Origin: Micromonospora okii
GTDB taxonomy: Bacteria > Actinomycetota > Actinomycetes > Mycobacteriales > Micromonosporaceae
DNA: 64,000 bases
NCBI RefSeq assembly: GCF_020884795.1
Contig: NZ_BBZF01000018.1
Location: forward strand, 62,001-126,000
Direction: 5' to 3'
This document shows positions 15,754-24,423 of this stretch, piece by piece. The translations under genes were made by a program, and so were the position numbers. Position 1 is the first letter of the stretch, and every line of letters begins with the position of its first letter. A model generated the notes under the pieces. It saw only the letters and a list, made by a program, of their open reading frames with translations. It was not told where the DNA came from and did no database searches.

Positions 15754-16424
15754 CGGCGGGCCCTGAGGGAGCGGGGGAGCGACGTGGTGCGGTGCCAGGA
15801 ACGCCCCGGCGGCCCGACCGGGCCGGCCCGGTGACTCCGGCGGCGGAGCCGTCCCCGGCTCCGGTGGTGGCCCCGGTGCCGGTGCTCAACGCGGCCAACG
15901 CGCTGACCCTGCTGCGCCTGGTGCTGGTGCCGGTCTTCGCGGCGACTGTCGTCGTGTCGGCGATGAGCCACGCGGGGTGGCGGATCGCGGCCTGCCTGGT
16001 CTTCGTGCTCGCCTCGGTCACCGACCTGGTGGACGGCTGGATCGCCCGCCGGTTCGGCCTGGTCACCCCGGTCGGCAAGGTGGCCGACCCGATCGCCGAC
16101 AAGGCGCTCACCGGCGCGGCCCTGCTGATGCTCTCCTGGTACGACCTGCTGCCCTGGTGGGTGACCGTGGTGATCCTGGCCCGCGAGCTGGGCATCACGG
16201 CGCTGCGGTTCTGGGTGATCCGGCACGGCGTCATCGCGGCCAGCCGCGGCGGCAAGATCAAGACCGCGCTCCAGATCCTCGCGATCACCTGGTACCTGTG
16301 GCCGATGCCCGCCGCCCTCGCCGACGTCGGCCCCTGGATCATGGCGGCGGCGGTGGTCGTGACGGTGGTCACCGGCTTCGACTACGTCGCCCAGGCCCTG
16401 CGCCTGCGCCGCCCCCGCTCCTGA
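15750..16424 (+). CDS. pgsA: CDP-alcohol phosphatidyltransferase (PgsA-type)
   Basis: The enzyme transfers a phosphatidyl group from CDP-diacylglycerol, most likely to glycerol-3-phosphate, for phosphatidylglycerol synthesis at the membrane. The 224-residue protein begins with a Pro-rich tail of about 45 residues. It then has the catalytic motif as DLVDGWIARRFGLVTPVGKV plus ADPIADK (DxxDGxxAR...GxxxD..D), followed by several membrane helices. Its GTG overlaps the rimO stop. The rimO-pgsA-cinA order is conserved in actinobacteria and supports the PgsA assignment over other CDP-alcohol transferases. Confidence 0.92.
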   Translation: MTAGPEGAGERRGAVPGTPRRPDRAGPVTPAAEPSPAPVVAPVPVLNAANALTLLRLVLVPVFAATVVVSAMSHAGWRIAACLVFVLASVTDLVDGWIARRFGLVTPVGKVADPIADKALTGAALLMLSWYDLLPWWVTVVILARELGITALRFWVIRHGVIAASRGGKIKTALQILAITWYLWPMPAALADVGPWIMAAAVVVTVVTGFDYVAQALRLRRPRS

Positions 16425-16531
16425 GCGCGCCCCGGCGCGGCGGGTCTCGGCGAGCGTCCCACCGTCGGCGGCGGGTCGGGAGGACGCCTGCGGGGCGGAT
16501 GGCGTAGGGCGGGCCCGGGAGGGAAAGAGAC

Positions 16532-17110
16532 GTGGACATGGGAACGGATGCGAACGGGGAGCGGCCGGTCGGCAGCCCGGCGGCCGGCGTGGTGCACAGC
16601 CTGGCCGAGCGGCACGAGACGCTGGCCACCGTGGAGTCGCTCACCGGTGGGCTGCTCGCCGCCTCGATCGTGGAGATCGCCGGGGTGAGCGGCGTCTACC
16701 AGGGCGGGCTGGTCGTCTACGCCACCGAGCTGAAGTCCCGGCTGGCCGGCGTACCGGGGGACCTGCTGGCCGAGCGCGGCCCGGTCGATCCCGACGTGGC
16801 CCGCGCCCTGGCCGAGGGCGGGCGGCGGCGCTGCGGCGCGGACTGGGGTCTGGCCACCACCGGCGTGGCCGGCCCGGAGCCGCAGGACGGCAAGCCGGTG
16901 GGCCTGGTCTACGTCGCGGTGGCCGGCCCGGACGGCTCCGAGGTCCGCGAGCTCGACCTCGACGGCGGGCGGGACCACGTCCGCTCCACCGCCGTGATCG
17001 AGGCCCTGCGGCTGCTCGCCGAGCGCATCCACGCGGCGGACGCCGCCGAGGAGTCCGGCGGCCGGGCCGGCGCGGGCGAGGCCGAGGCGGCCGGGTCGGG
17101 CCGTCGCTGA
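16532..17110 (+). CDS. cinA: CinA-like nicotinamide-nucleotide amidohydrolase (PncC domain)
   Basis: The 192-residue protein corresponds to the C-terminal domain of CinA, which deamidates nicotinamide mononucleotide to recycle pyridine nucleotides. Diagnostic features are LATVESLTGGLLAASI near residue 30, YQGGLVVYATELKSRLAGV and LATTGVAGPEPQDGKPVGLV, which match PncC. The N-terminal CinA domain is absent, as in many actinobacteria. GTG 16532 follows a GGGAGG at about 9 nt; an ATG two codons later is an alternative. The last 25 residues are a low-complexity Ala/Gly/Glu tail. Confidence 0.92.
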   Translation: MDMGTDANGERPVGSPAAGVVHSLAERHETLATVESLTGGLLAASIVEIAGVSGVYQGGLVVYATELKSRLAGVPGDLLAERGPVDPDVARALAEGGRRRCGADWGLATTGVAGPEPQDGKPVGLVYVAVAGPDGSEVRELDLDGGRDHVRSTAVIEALRLLAERIHAADAAEESGGRAGAGEAEAAGSGRR

Positions 17111-17268
17111 GGCCGTCCCGGCCAGATGGACGGGCGGGGTGGGATGTCACGGGGGCCCGCAGCGGGTACCGTTGCGGGAAAGCTCCGGCGCGCGACGTCG
17201 GCGCCGGTTCGGTCCGCCGCGCCGGCGCGACGGGCGCCGGGCAGGTGAGACCCGTCAAGGGAGGTGCG

Positions 17269-17733
17269 ATGGTCCTGCTACGCCGGGTGATCGGTGACGC
17301 GTTGCGCGCGCGCCGGCAGGGGCAGCACCGCACCCTGCGCGAGGTCTCCTCCGCGGCCAACGTCAGCCTGGGCTACCTCTCCGAGATAGAGCGCGGCCAG
17401 AAGGAGCCCTCCAGCGAGCTGCTGGCCGCGATCTGCGACGCCCTCGGCGCCCGCCTCTCCGAGCTGCTCCGCGAGGTCAGCGACACCGTGGCGCTCGCCG
17501 AGCAGATGCCCGGCGTGCTCGTGCCCGTGGCCGACGAGCCGGCCCGCCCGGCCGAGTCGGCGCCGGTCGCCCGCGCGGCGGTGCCCAGGCCCGCCGGCCG
17601 GGGCGTCCGCCAGGTCACCTCGGGCAGCCCGGTGGGGGTCTCCGTGCACCAGGACTCGCCGCTGAAGGCGACCCTGCGCTCCACCCGGGTCCGCCCCGCC
17701 GAGCGCGACCGCGACGTCGTCTGCGCCGCCTGA
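17269..17733 (+). CDS. clgR: Helix-turn-helix regulator ClgR
   Basis: ClgR is an XRE-family activator of Clp protease genes and, in mycobacteria, of the Psp envelope-stress operon. The 154-residue protein begins VLLRRVIGDALRARRQGQ, with the recognition helix region NVSLGYLSEIERGQKEPSSE, nearly the family consensus. The C terminus ends in CAA; ClgR proteins ending in AA are themselves Clp substrates, giving a feedback loop. AAGGGAGG lies 5 nt before ATG 17269. An ECF-like GGGAA-15-CGTCGG pair at 17176-17201 is a weak promoter candidate. pspA and pspM follow in the mycobacterial order. Confidence 0.93.
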   Translation: MVLLRRVIGDALRARRQGQHRTLREVSSAANVSLGYLSEIERGQKEPSSELLAAICDALGARLSELLREVSDTVALAEQMPGVLVPVADEPARPAESAPVARAAVPRPAGRGVRQVTSGSPVGVSVHQDSPLKATLRSTRVRPAERDRDVVCAA

Positions 17734-17972
17734 CCCCACCGTTTCCGCGCCGCCTGACCCCACCGCTTCCGCGCCGGCCACCCCCGTCCCGCGACGGCGT
17801 GGCCGGTCTTTACCCCGCCGCGTACTGTTGATCAGGCGGCGGCGTGACGCCGGGCCGTACGGTCGCCGGGGTGGCACCCGGCTGGGACGATGGGTCCACT
17901 GCCGCACGACCGCCGGCCGGCCGCCCGGCCTGGCCGGGGCGGCGCGACTGCTACTGAGGGGATACCGCGGAG

Positions 17973-18842
17973 ATGGCGAACCCGTTCGTCAAGGGCTGGA
18001 AATACCTGATGGCGCTCTTCGGTGCCCGGATCGACGAGCACGCCGACCCCAAGGTGCAGATCCAGCAGGCCATCGAGGAGGCGCAGCGCCAGCACCAGGC
18101 GCTCGTCCAGCAGGCGGCGGCGGTGATCGGCAACCAGCGCCAGCTCGAGATGAAGCTGTCCCGGCAGATGTCCGAGGTCGAGCGGCTCCAGGGCAACGCC
18201 CGGCAGGCCCTCGTCCTCGCCGACCAGGCCCGCGCCCGCGGCGACGAGGCCGAGGCCGGCAAGTACGAGCAGTCCGCCCAGGTGATCGCCACCCAGCTCG
18301 TCTCCGGCGAGCAGGCCATGGAGGACCTGAAGACCCTGCACGACCAGGCGCTCGGGGCCGCCGCCCAGGCCCGCCGGGCGGTCGAGAACAACTCGATGAT
18401 CCTCCAGCAGCGGCTCGCCGAGCGCACCAAGCTGCTCAGCCAGCTCGAGCAGGCCAAGATGCAGGAGAGCGTGGCCCGCTCGCTGGAGTCGATGTCCTCG
18501 CTCACCGCGTCCGGCAGCACCCCCTCGCTGGACGAGGTGCGGGACCGGATCGAGCAGCGCTACGCCACCGCGATGGGCCGCGCCGAGCTGGCCGGCAACT
18601 CCGTCGAGGGGCGGATGCTGGAGATCCAGAAGTCGTCGCTGGACTCGGCCGGCTCGTCCCGGCTGGAGCAGATCCGGGCCAGCATGGCCGGCGAGCAGCT
18701 CGCCGGCAGGCAGGAGCGCCCGGCGGTGGGCCAGGAGCAGCAGGCGCCGGCCGCCGACCCGGCCGCCGCGGCCCGGCTCGACCAGCTCCGGGCCAGCATG
18801 GGCCGCGAGCGCGGCACCGGAGACACCACCGCCGCCGGCTGA
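17973..18842 (+). CDS. pspA: Phage-shock protein A (PspA/IM30)
   Basis: PspA is a membrane-remodelling ESCRT-III-like protein that protects the membrane when its integrity or proton motive force is threatened. The 289-residue protein is almost all alpha-helical coiled coil. The N-terminal helix ANPFVKGWKYLMALFGARI binds membrane, and IQQAIEEAQRQHQALVQQAA begins the long hairpin. The C-terminal 70 residues contain a repeated SxRLxQIRASM motif (at about 226 and 268). It lies 240 bp after clgR and 28 bp before pspM. Confidence 0.95.
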   Translation: MANPFVKGWKYLMALFGARIDEHADPKVQIQQAIEEAQRQHQALVQQAAAVIGNQRQLEMKLSRQMSEVERLQGNARQALVLADQARARGDEAEAGKYEQSAQVIATQLVSGEQAMEDLKTLHDQALGAAAQARRAVENNSMILQQRLAERTKLLSQLEQAKMQESVARSLESMSSLTASGSTPSLDEVRDRIEQRYATAMGRAELAGNSVEGRMLEIQKSSLDSAGSSRLEQIRASMAGEQLAGRQERPAVGQEQQAPAADPAAAARLDQLRASMGRERGTGDTTAAG

Positions 18843-18870
18843 CGGCGCGGGGCGAGGCGAGGAGGCACGG

Positions 18871-19701
18871 GTGGCAGACGAGCGAGCACGGTACTTCCGC
18901 CAACTGCGCAAGCTGCGGCGCTCCGCCCGCCGGTGGAGCGTCCTGGGCGGCGGGCTGACCGGGGCGGCGGCCGTGCTGATCCCGTACGCCGGGCTCGGGC
19001 TCCCCGACGCCGGGTGGGCCGGTGCCGCCGGCGGCGCGGTGGTCCTGGCCGCCTGGCGCTGGATCGACCTGCGGGCCCTCGCGGCGCGCCCCGCGCCCCC
19101 GGCCCTCGACCCCGCCGAGGCCGCCGCCCGCTCCCGGGCGCGGCTGGTCGCCGCCGTCGAGCGGCTCCCCGCCGGGCAGGGGGTGGTGGCCGAGGTGCGC
19201 CGCGCCCGGTCCCGGCTGGCCCTGCGCGGCACCAGCGTGGCGCAGCCGTGGGCCCGGCTCGACCGGGCCGCGCTGACGCTCGCCGGGATGGCCGGCAGGC
19301 TGACGGGGCTCGCCGAGCCGGCGGTGCTGGAGGCCGCCGCCGCCGACCGGTCCCTGCGCGAGCTGGCCGGGCGGGTGGCCAGCGTCGAGCGGGCGCTGCG
19401 GCTCGCCCCCGCCGACGCCCGCGGCCCCCTCGCGGAGGCCCACCGCGAGCTCTCCGCCCAGCTCGAGAGCGGGGTGGCCGCGTACGAGCGACTCGTGGTG
19501 GCCGCCGCCGGGTACCTGGCGGAGGACGCCCGGGGCGAGACCGGCGCGTTCGGCCGCCCCGGCGGTGAGCAGGCCGCCGCGTCCCGGCTCGCCGAGGCGA
19601 CCGACCTGCTGCACGGCGTGGCGTCGGCCCTGGCCGAGCTGCGCGCCGTGGGCGAGCCGCCGCGAGGAGTGGGCGAGCCGCTGCACGCCCCCACCCGCTG
19701 A
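18871..19701 (+). CDS. pspM: PspM-like membrane protein of the Psp system
   Basis: The 276-residue protein starts with a basic helix (RARYFRQLRKLRRSARRW), two membrane helices (about 24-65) and then a long Ala/Arg-rich helical cytoplasmic part. Position directly after clgR-pspA and this topology match mycobacterial PspM (Rv2743c), which anchors PspA at the membrane. Sequence similarity in this family is low, so the name rests mostly on synteny. GAGGAGG precedes the GTG. No PspN candidate follows; the next gene converges, with its stop 3 bp away. Confidence 0.75.
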   Translation: MADERARYFRQLRKLRRSARRWSVLGGGLTGAAAVLIPYAGLGLPDAGWAGAAGGAVVLAAWRWIDLRALAARPAPPALDPAEAAARSRARLVAAVERLPAGQGVVAEVRRARSRLALRGTSVAQPWARLDRAALTLAGMAGRLTGLAEPAVLEAAAADRSLRELAGRVASVERALRLAPADARGPLAEAHRELSAQLESGVAAYERLVVAAAGYLAEDARGETGAFGRPGGEQAAASRLAEATDLLHGVASALAELRAVGEPPRGVGEPLHAPTR

Positions 19702-19704
19702 CCG

Positions 19705-22700
19705 CTACTCCGGGGTGGTCACGGCCACCGGCGGGGTGAACGGCGAGCTGCCCACCACGTTGCCGGCCCGCACCCGGTACCAGTGCGTCACGCCCCGGGC
19801 CAGGCCGGTGTTGACGAAGCCCCGCCCGCGCGCCGTGAAGGTGGCGACCTCCCGCTCGAACGCCGGGTCGGCCGCCCGCTGCACCACGAACCCGGCCCCC
19901 GGGCCGCCGGGCGGCCCCGCCGTCCAGGTCAGCGTCACCGTCGCCGTGTCCGGCCCGCTCGCGGTCGCGGTCGCGGCCAGCGCCGCCGGCACGGCGGGCC
20001 GGGGCGGGGTGGTGACGGCGGCCACCGTCGACCACGGCGACGCCGCCCCGAGGTACGTGGTGCGCACCCGGTAGTAGTACGTCGTCTCCGGGGCCACCGC
20101 CGGGTCCACGTGCTGCCCGTCCACCCCGACCGCCACGGTCGCCGGGCCGCTGGTGAACGTCGGGTTGGTCGCCCGCTGCACGTCCACGCCCGTGGCGAAG
20201 GAGCGGTTCGCCCAGCGCAGCGCCACCCGCAGCGGGGCGGCCGGCGGGACCGCCGCGGCGAGCCCGGCGGGCGCGGCGAGCCGCACCGACGCCGGCACCC
20301 CGTTCGACCAGGCCGAGCAGCTCACCTCGTTCTCCGCCCGGATCCGGTAGTGGTAGGTCACCCCGGGGGTGACCGTCGCGTCGGTGTACCGGGTGGCGGC
20401 GGCGGCCACCGTGATCGCGGTGACCCCCTCGGTGAACGCGGCGTCGGTGGCCCGCTGGAGCAGGTGGCTGCTCGCCGGCGGGCGACTGCCGTTGCCGGTC
20501 CAGGCCAGCGCGATGGCCGGCAGGACGGTCGCCGAGCCGGCCACCGGCGTGGCGGTCAGCCCGGTCGGGGCCTTCGGGGCGACCCGCAGCACCAGCGGGC
20601 GGCTCGCCCCCTGGTCCCGGTGGCCGGCGAGCTGGCTGTGCCAGCGGTACTCCCACCCCATGTTGACGAGCTGGTTGACCACCGACGCCGGCCGCCCGTC
20701 CACCGGGCTGACCGCCGTCGAGCCGATCCGCGCGCCCGCCGGGCGGGTCGGGTCGAGCAGCCGGACGCTGTCGCCGACCTTGAACGGCAGGGCGGGCGCG
20801 ACCGGGCGCAGCGCCACGATCACGTCCTCCCGGGGGTTGACCCGGAACGTCTCCTTCCAGCCCAGCTCGTTCGGCTCCGGCGGGCGGACGGTGCCGTCCC
20901 AGCCCACCCGGTTGACGAGCTGCACGTCGGCGCCGGCGACGTGCAGCGGGTGGGTCTGCGCGGCGTTCCCGCTGATCCGCCAGAGCTGGGTGCCGTCGGC
21001 GGGCGCGCCGACCGGCACGGCCGGGTCGGCGATCACCAGGGTCTCGGTGGCCGGGTCGGCGGGACCGAGCGGCAGGGTGGCCGGGCCCAGCGGCCCGGTG
21101 TGCGGGTGGGCCACCCCGAGGCGGGCGGCCAGCCGGCCGTGCGCCGGCTCGAAGACCTGCTGCACGGCCTTCACGGTCAGCGGCAGGGTCACCGGGCCGG
21201 CGGCCCCGGGCGGGGTGAAGCTGACGGAGAGGGCGTGCGCGGACACCACGGTCTGCCGGGCGGTCCGGGTGCCGAACGCGGCGTCGTACGCGGGCTGGGG
21301 CACGATCGGCGGGCGCTGGCTGGCCGCGTACGCGCCGGGCAGCGCAGCGGCCAGGCGCGCCACGTCGTACGGCTCGGCGGGCTCGCCGGCCACCCGGAAC
21401 TGGAGCAGGGTCCGGGTGTTCGGGCCGTACCCGGGGCGGGTGCTGGGCAGGCCGCCCACGGCGGTGCGGTCCGGGGCGTCGGTGTGGTGGTCGTAGCGGG
21501 GGTCGAAGCGGGGCAGCGGGGCCGGGCAGTCGTTGTAGAGGATCACGACGCCGCCGGGCGGGACGGCGGAGAAGTCCACCACCACGTCGGCCCGCTCACC
21601 GGGGGCGAGCAGCAGGGTGTGCCCGTCGACGTTGAGCACCGTCGGGTCCTGGCGGTCGTACCGGTAGCCGACCGGGCGGTTGGGCAGCACCACCGGGGCG
21701 GGCAGCAGCCCGCACTCGTTGCCCACCTGCACGAACTCCGGCCCGGCGGCGGCCGGGTCCGGCACCCCGCCGTCGCGCCCGTCCCGGGGCCAGTGCGGCG
21801 GCCGGTCGGGGGAGCGAACGGCCTCCACCGTGGGCACCTCGCCCGCGTCGGCGTCGCGCAGCTCCCCGTCCGGCCCCCACATCGGGCCGTCGGAGCGGGC
21901 GCGGTAGAGCTGGAGGTTCAGGCCCCGGTCGCCGCACGCGTTGAGGATGCGGAAGCGGTACGCCCTCGGCGCCACGACCAGGTACGGGTAGGCGACGCCG
22001 TTGACCAGCGGGGTGTCCCCGAACGCCTCGGGCACCGCCGACGGGTGCGGCACGCCCGGGGCCAGCGGCGGCTCGTCCGGCGCGGCGACCGGGTCGTGGT
22101 GGGGGTTCGGCACCGGCCCGCCCGGCCGGCCCTCCGTTCCGGCCTCGTCCGGCGGCGGGGTGTGGGCCCACGGGCCGTAGTCCCAGCGGCCGGTCGGGTT
22201 CGTCCCGGCCTCCCGGTACGGGTTCTGCCGGGGCTGGTAGACGTGCGGGTGCCACAGGCTGCCCCGGGCCCCCCAGCGGTCCCGGTCCCACGTCGGGTCC
22301 TGGGCGGCGAGCTGGGAGTCGTCGGGCACGAAGGTCCGGTCGGTCACGACCAGGGGGATCTGCGCGGCGGGAAGCACCCCGTCGGCGACGAGGCGTTCCT
22401 CGGCCGGGTCGGTGAGCAGGTAGAGCGCGACCTGGCCGGAGTGGACGGTGAGCCGGGACAGGCCGAGGGTGTTGTCGTGCAGCCACATCAGCCGGCCGCT
22501 CTGCTCGTTCGGGAAGTACAGGGTCGTCGCCCCCGGCCCCGGGGCCGGCATGTCCGGCACGTGGGTCAGCCCCACCCCGGTCGGGTACGGGGTGATCTCG
22601 CCGGCCGGGGTCACCCACTGCCACGGGTTCCCGGCGCTGATCCAGGCGGTCTGCCCGCCGTACAGGTGCGGAACCGCCCGGTTCTGCGGGTACGGGGCCG

Positions 22701-23322
22701 GCCCCTCCAGCGGCCCGGCCCCGGCCCCGTCGACGGTCGGGTCCACGGGCAGGAACAGGTCGCCGGCCGGGCCGGTGGGAAGCTGGTTGATGAACTTGAC
22801 CCGCACCGGCCGGCCGCGCCGGGCCACGATCACCGGCCCCAGCAGGTACGGCCGGTCGGGCGGGACGACCGTGTTGTGCCCGGAGGCGTCGGTGCCGAGG
22901 TTGAGCTGCCGGTAGCCGCGCAGCCGGGTGGGGGGCAGGTCCCGGTGCAGGCGTTGGGCGTACTGCTGGAGGCCGATCTCGTAGTAGTCGCAGCCCGGCC
23001 AGGTGGCGGTGTCGGGGACCGCCACCGGCAGGTACGCGCCCAGGTCGGTGCGGCCCGCCTCGCCCGGCCAGGGCAGGGCGTCGACGAACTTGCGCAGGCC
23101 GGTGCCGGGGACGACCCCGCCGCGTCCGTCCGGCACGGGCAGCGGGCTGGCGGCGAAGTTGGGCACCGGGCCGAAGCAGCGCGGCGCGGCGGCCGGGTCG
23201 AGACCGGCCGGGTCGGTGCCGGCCTCCTCGGCGACGCGGGCCCCCGGCACGGTCGGCCCCGGCCGCCCGTTGCGCGGGGGCCGGTCGGTCCAGGTGGAGC
23301 GCAGTCTGCGGAACAGCGCCAT
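19705..23322 (-). CDS. Multicopper-oxidase-like protein with three fibronectin type III domains; copper sites degraded
   Basis: The 1205-residue product has a CotA/bilirubin-oxidase-like cupredoxin fold over residues 1-915, then three FnIII domains (about 915-1205) with the VQRAxDPAF and YYYRVR patterns. The usual ligand motifs are altered: HLYGG at 219-223 (normally HxHG), LHDN at 281-284 (normally HDH), HPLHVAG at 791-797 (normally HPxHxH), and WHSQLAGH at 894-901 (normally HCHxxxH). The type 1 cysteine is absent. Bound copper and laccase activity therefore look unlikely. No signal peptide is visible in the Arg-rich N terminus. It may be a structural or binding protein. Confidence 0.8.
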   Translation of the reverse strand: MALFRRLRSTWTDRPPRNGRPGPTVPGARVAEEAGTDPAGLDPAAAPRCFGPVPNFAASPLPVPDGRGGVVPGTGLRKFVDALPWPGEAGRTDLGAYLPVAVPDTATWPGCDYYEIGLQQYAQRLHRDLPPTRLRGYRQLNLGTDASGHNTVVPPDRPYLLGPVIVARRGRPVRVKFINQLPTGPAGDLFLPVDPTVDGAGAGPLEGPAPYPQNRAVPHLYGGQTAWISAGNPWQWVTPAGEITPYPTGVGLTHVPDMPAPGPGATTLYFPNEQSGRLMWLHDNTLGLSRLTVHSGQVALYLLTDPAEERLVADGVLPAAQIPLVVTDRTFVPDDSQLAAQDPTWDRDRWGARGSLWHPHVYQPRQNPYREAGTNPTGRWDYGPWAHTPPPDEAGTEGRPGGPVPNPHHDPVAAPDEPPLAPGVPHPSAVPEAFGDTPLVNGVAYPYLVVAPRAYRFRILNACGDRGLNLQLYRARSDGPMWGPDGELRDADAGEVPTVEAVRSPDRPPHWPRDGRDGGVPDPAAAGPEFVQVGNECGLLPAPVVLPNRPVGYRYDRQDPTVLNVDGHTLLLAPGERADVVVDFSAVPPGGVVILYNDCPAPLPRFDPRYDHHTDAPDRTAVGGLPSTRPGYGPNTRTLLQFRVAGEPAEPYDVARLAAALPGAYAASQRPPIVPQPAYDAAFGTRTARQTVVSAHALSVSFTPPGAAGPVTLPLTVKAVQQVFEPAHGRLAARLGVAHPHTGPLGPATLPLGPADPATETLVIADPAVPVGAPADGTQLWRISGNAAQTHPLHVAGADVQLVNRVGWDGTVRPPEPNELGWKETFRVNPREDVIVALRPVAPALPFKVGDSVRLLDPTRPAGARIGSTAVSPVDGRPASVVNQLVNMGWEYRWHSQLAGHRDQGASRPLVLRVAPKAPTGLTATPVAGSATVLPAIALAWTGNGSRPPASSHLLQRATDAAFTEGVTAITVAAAATRYTDATVTPGVTYHYRIRAENEVSCSAWSNGVPASVRLAAPAGLAAAVPPAAPLRVALRWANRSFATGVDVQRATNPTFTSGPATVAVGVDGQHVDPAVAPETTYYYRVRTTYLGAASPWSTVAAVTTPPRPAVPAALAATATASGPDTATVTLTWTAGPPGGPGAGFVVQRAADPAFEREVATFTARGRGFVNTGLARGVTHWYRVRAGNVVGSSPFTPPVAVTTPE

Positions 23323-23431
23323 GGGCTCTCCCCGGGTTCGGGCGCGCCGGCCGGCACCCGGATCGGGGCGACCGGACGGCCGGCTGACGTTCGGTGAGCG
23401 GTCAACCGCAGCATGCGACGCCGGGCCGGGG

Positions 23432-23446
23432 TTGGGAATTACCCAA
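23432..23446. promoter_or_regulatory. Palindrome TTGGGAATTACCCAA
   Basis: A 15-bp near-perfect palindrome lies between the multicopper-oxidase-like gene (start 23322) and the 3' end of the nei-type gene (23500). It stands out in an otherwise GC-rich gap and could be an operator for the 3.6-kb gene downstream on the minus strand. Confidence 0.3.
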
Positions 23447-23499
23447 TCGTCCCTTTTCCTGGCACGTTCCGGGCCGGTCCGGTGGCCCGTCGCCGCAGG

Positions 23500-24324
23500 T
23501 CAGCGCGGCGACTGCCCCGACGGGTCGGGCTGGCAGGCCGGGCACCAGTAGGTGACCCGCTCGCCCAGCTCCTCCTTGCGGATCGCCGTGCCGCAGCGGC
23601 GGCACGGCTGGGCCCGTCGCCCGTACACGTAGCTGGTCTGCCCCCGGTGCAGCGACCCGGTGGTGCTCTGCGTCCACCGCCCCCGGTTGGCCGCCAGCAG
23701 CCGCTGCGCGAGCGCCACCGTGCCGGCCAGATTGGGAACCGCGCCGACCGGCGTCCACGGCGAGACGCCGCGTAGGAACAGCACCTCGCACTTGTAGAGG
23801 TTGCCCACCCCGGCCAGGTTGCGCTGGTCGAGCAGCGCCTCACTGATGGTCGCCTCCGGGCGGGCGGCGAGCCGGCGGACCGCCTCGGCCGCGTCCCAGT
23901 CCGCGCCGAGCGGGTCCGGCCCCAGGTGGCCGACCAGGGCGTCCTCCTCGGCGGTCGGCACCAGGGCCAGCTCGTGCAGGTGGTAGCCGACGGCTACCGC
24001 GTCGGGGGCGCGCAGCACCGCCCGGATCAGGTGCGCGGGCCGGGCCGCCCAGCGTTCCCCCGGCGCGTACGCCCGCCAGGCCCCGTCCATGCGCAGGTGG
24101 GAGTGGAGCGTCCAGCCGGTGACCCCGCCGGGGCCCACGGGCTCCGGGGCGGCGAGCCGCAGCAGCAGGTGCTTGCCCCGGCTGGCGGACTCGCGCACCG
24201 CCCAGCCGGTCAGGTCGATGGTGGCGAGCCGGGGCACCCGGAACTCGGAGCCGGTGAGCCGGGCCCCGCCCAGCGCGCGCTCCAGCACGCGGGCGGTGTT
24301 CCAGACGGTGTCGCCTTCGGGCAC
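23500..24324 (-). CDS. nei: Fpg/Nei-family DNA glycosylase (endonuclease VIII type)
   Basis: The 274-residue base-excision repair enzyme removes oxidised pyrimidines and cleaves the abasic site. Start GTG 24324 is fixed by the catalytic N terminus PEGDTVWNTA, because the proline after Met removal is the nucleophile, followed by the essential glutamate. The H2TH segment is present (ISEALLDQRNLAGVGNLYKC). The zinc finger CRRC...CPAC closes the domain at residues about 237-262. PEGDT rather than PELPEV marks it as Nei type. Divergent from the SH3 protein gene; GATACA/TGTATC at 24350-24375 lie symmetrically between the two starts. Confidence 0.94.
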   Translation of the reverse strand: MPEGDTVWNTARVLERALGGARLTGSEFRVPRLATIDLTGWAVRESASRGKHLLLRLAAPEPVGPGGVTGWTLHSHLRMDGAWRAYAPGERWAARPAHLIRAVLRAPDAVAVGYHLHELALVPTAEEDALVGHLGPDPLGADWDAAEAVRRLAARPEATISEALLDQRNLAGVGNLYKCEVLFLRGVSPWTPVGAVPNLAGTVALAQRLLAANRGRWTQSTTGSLHRGQTSYVYGRRAQPCRRCGTAIRKEELGERVTYWCPACQPDPSGQSPR

Positions 24325-24423
24325 CCCACCATCCTCCCTCCCGACGCTGGATACACATTCATGGTCATCTGTATCGTGAGTCCCCTCGGCCCCGCGTGAT
24401 CCAGGGGTTCTCAGGAGGATGAC

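Noticed and set aside
19783..23397. 1204-codon plus-strand ORF opposite the multicopper-oxidase-like gene
   Set aside because: An Arg/Gly/Pro-rich shadow frame; the minus-strand frame has recognisable domains.
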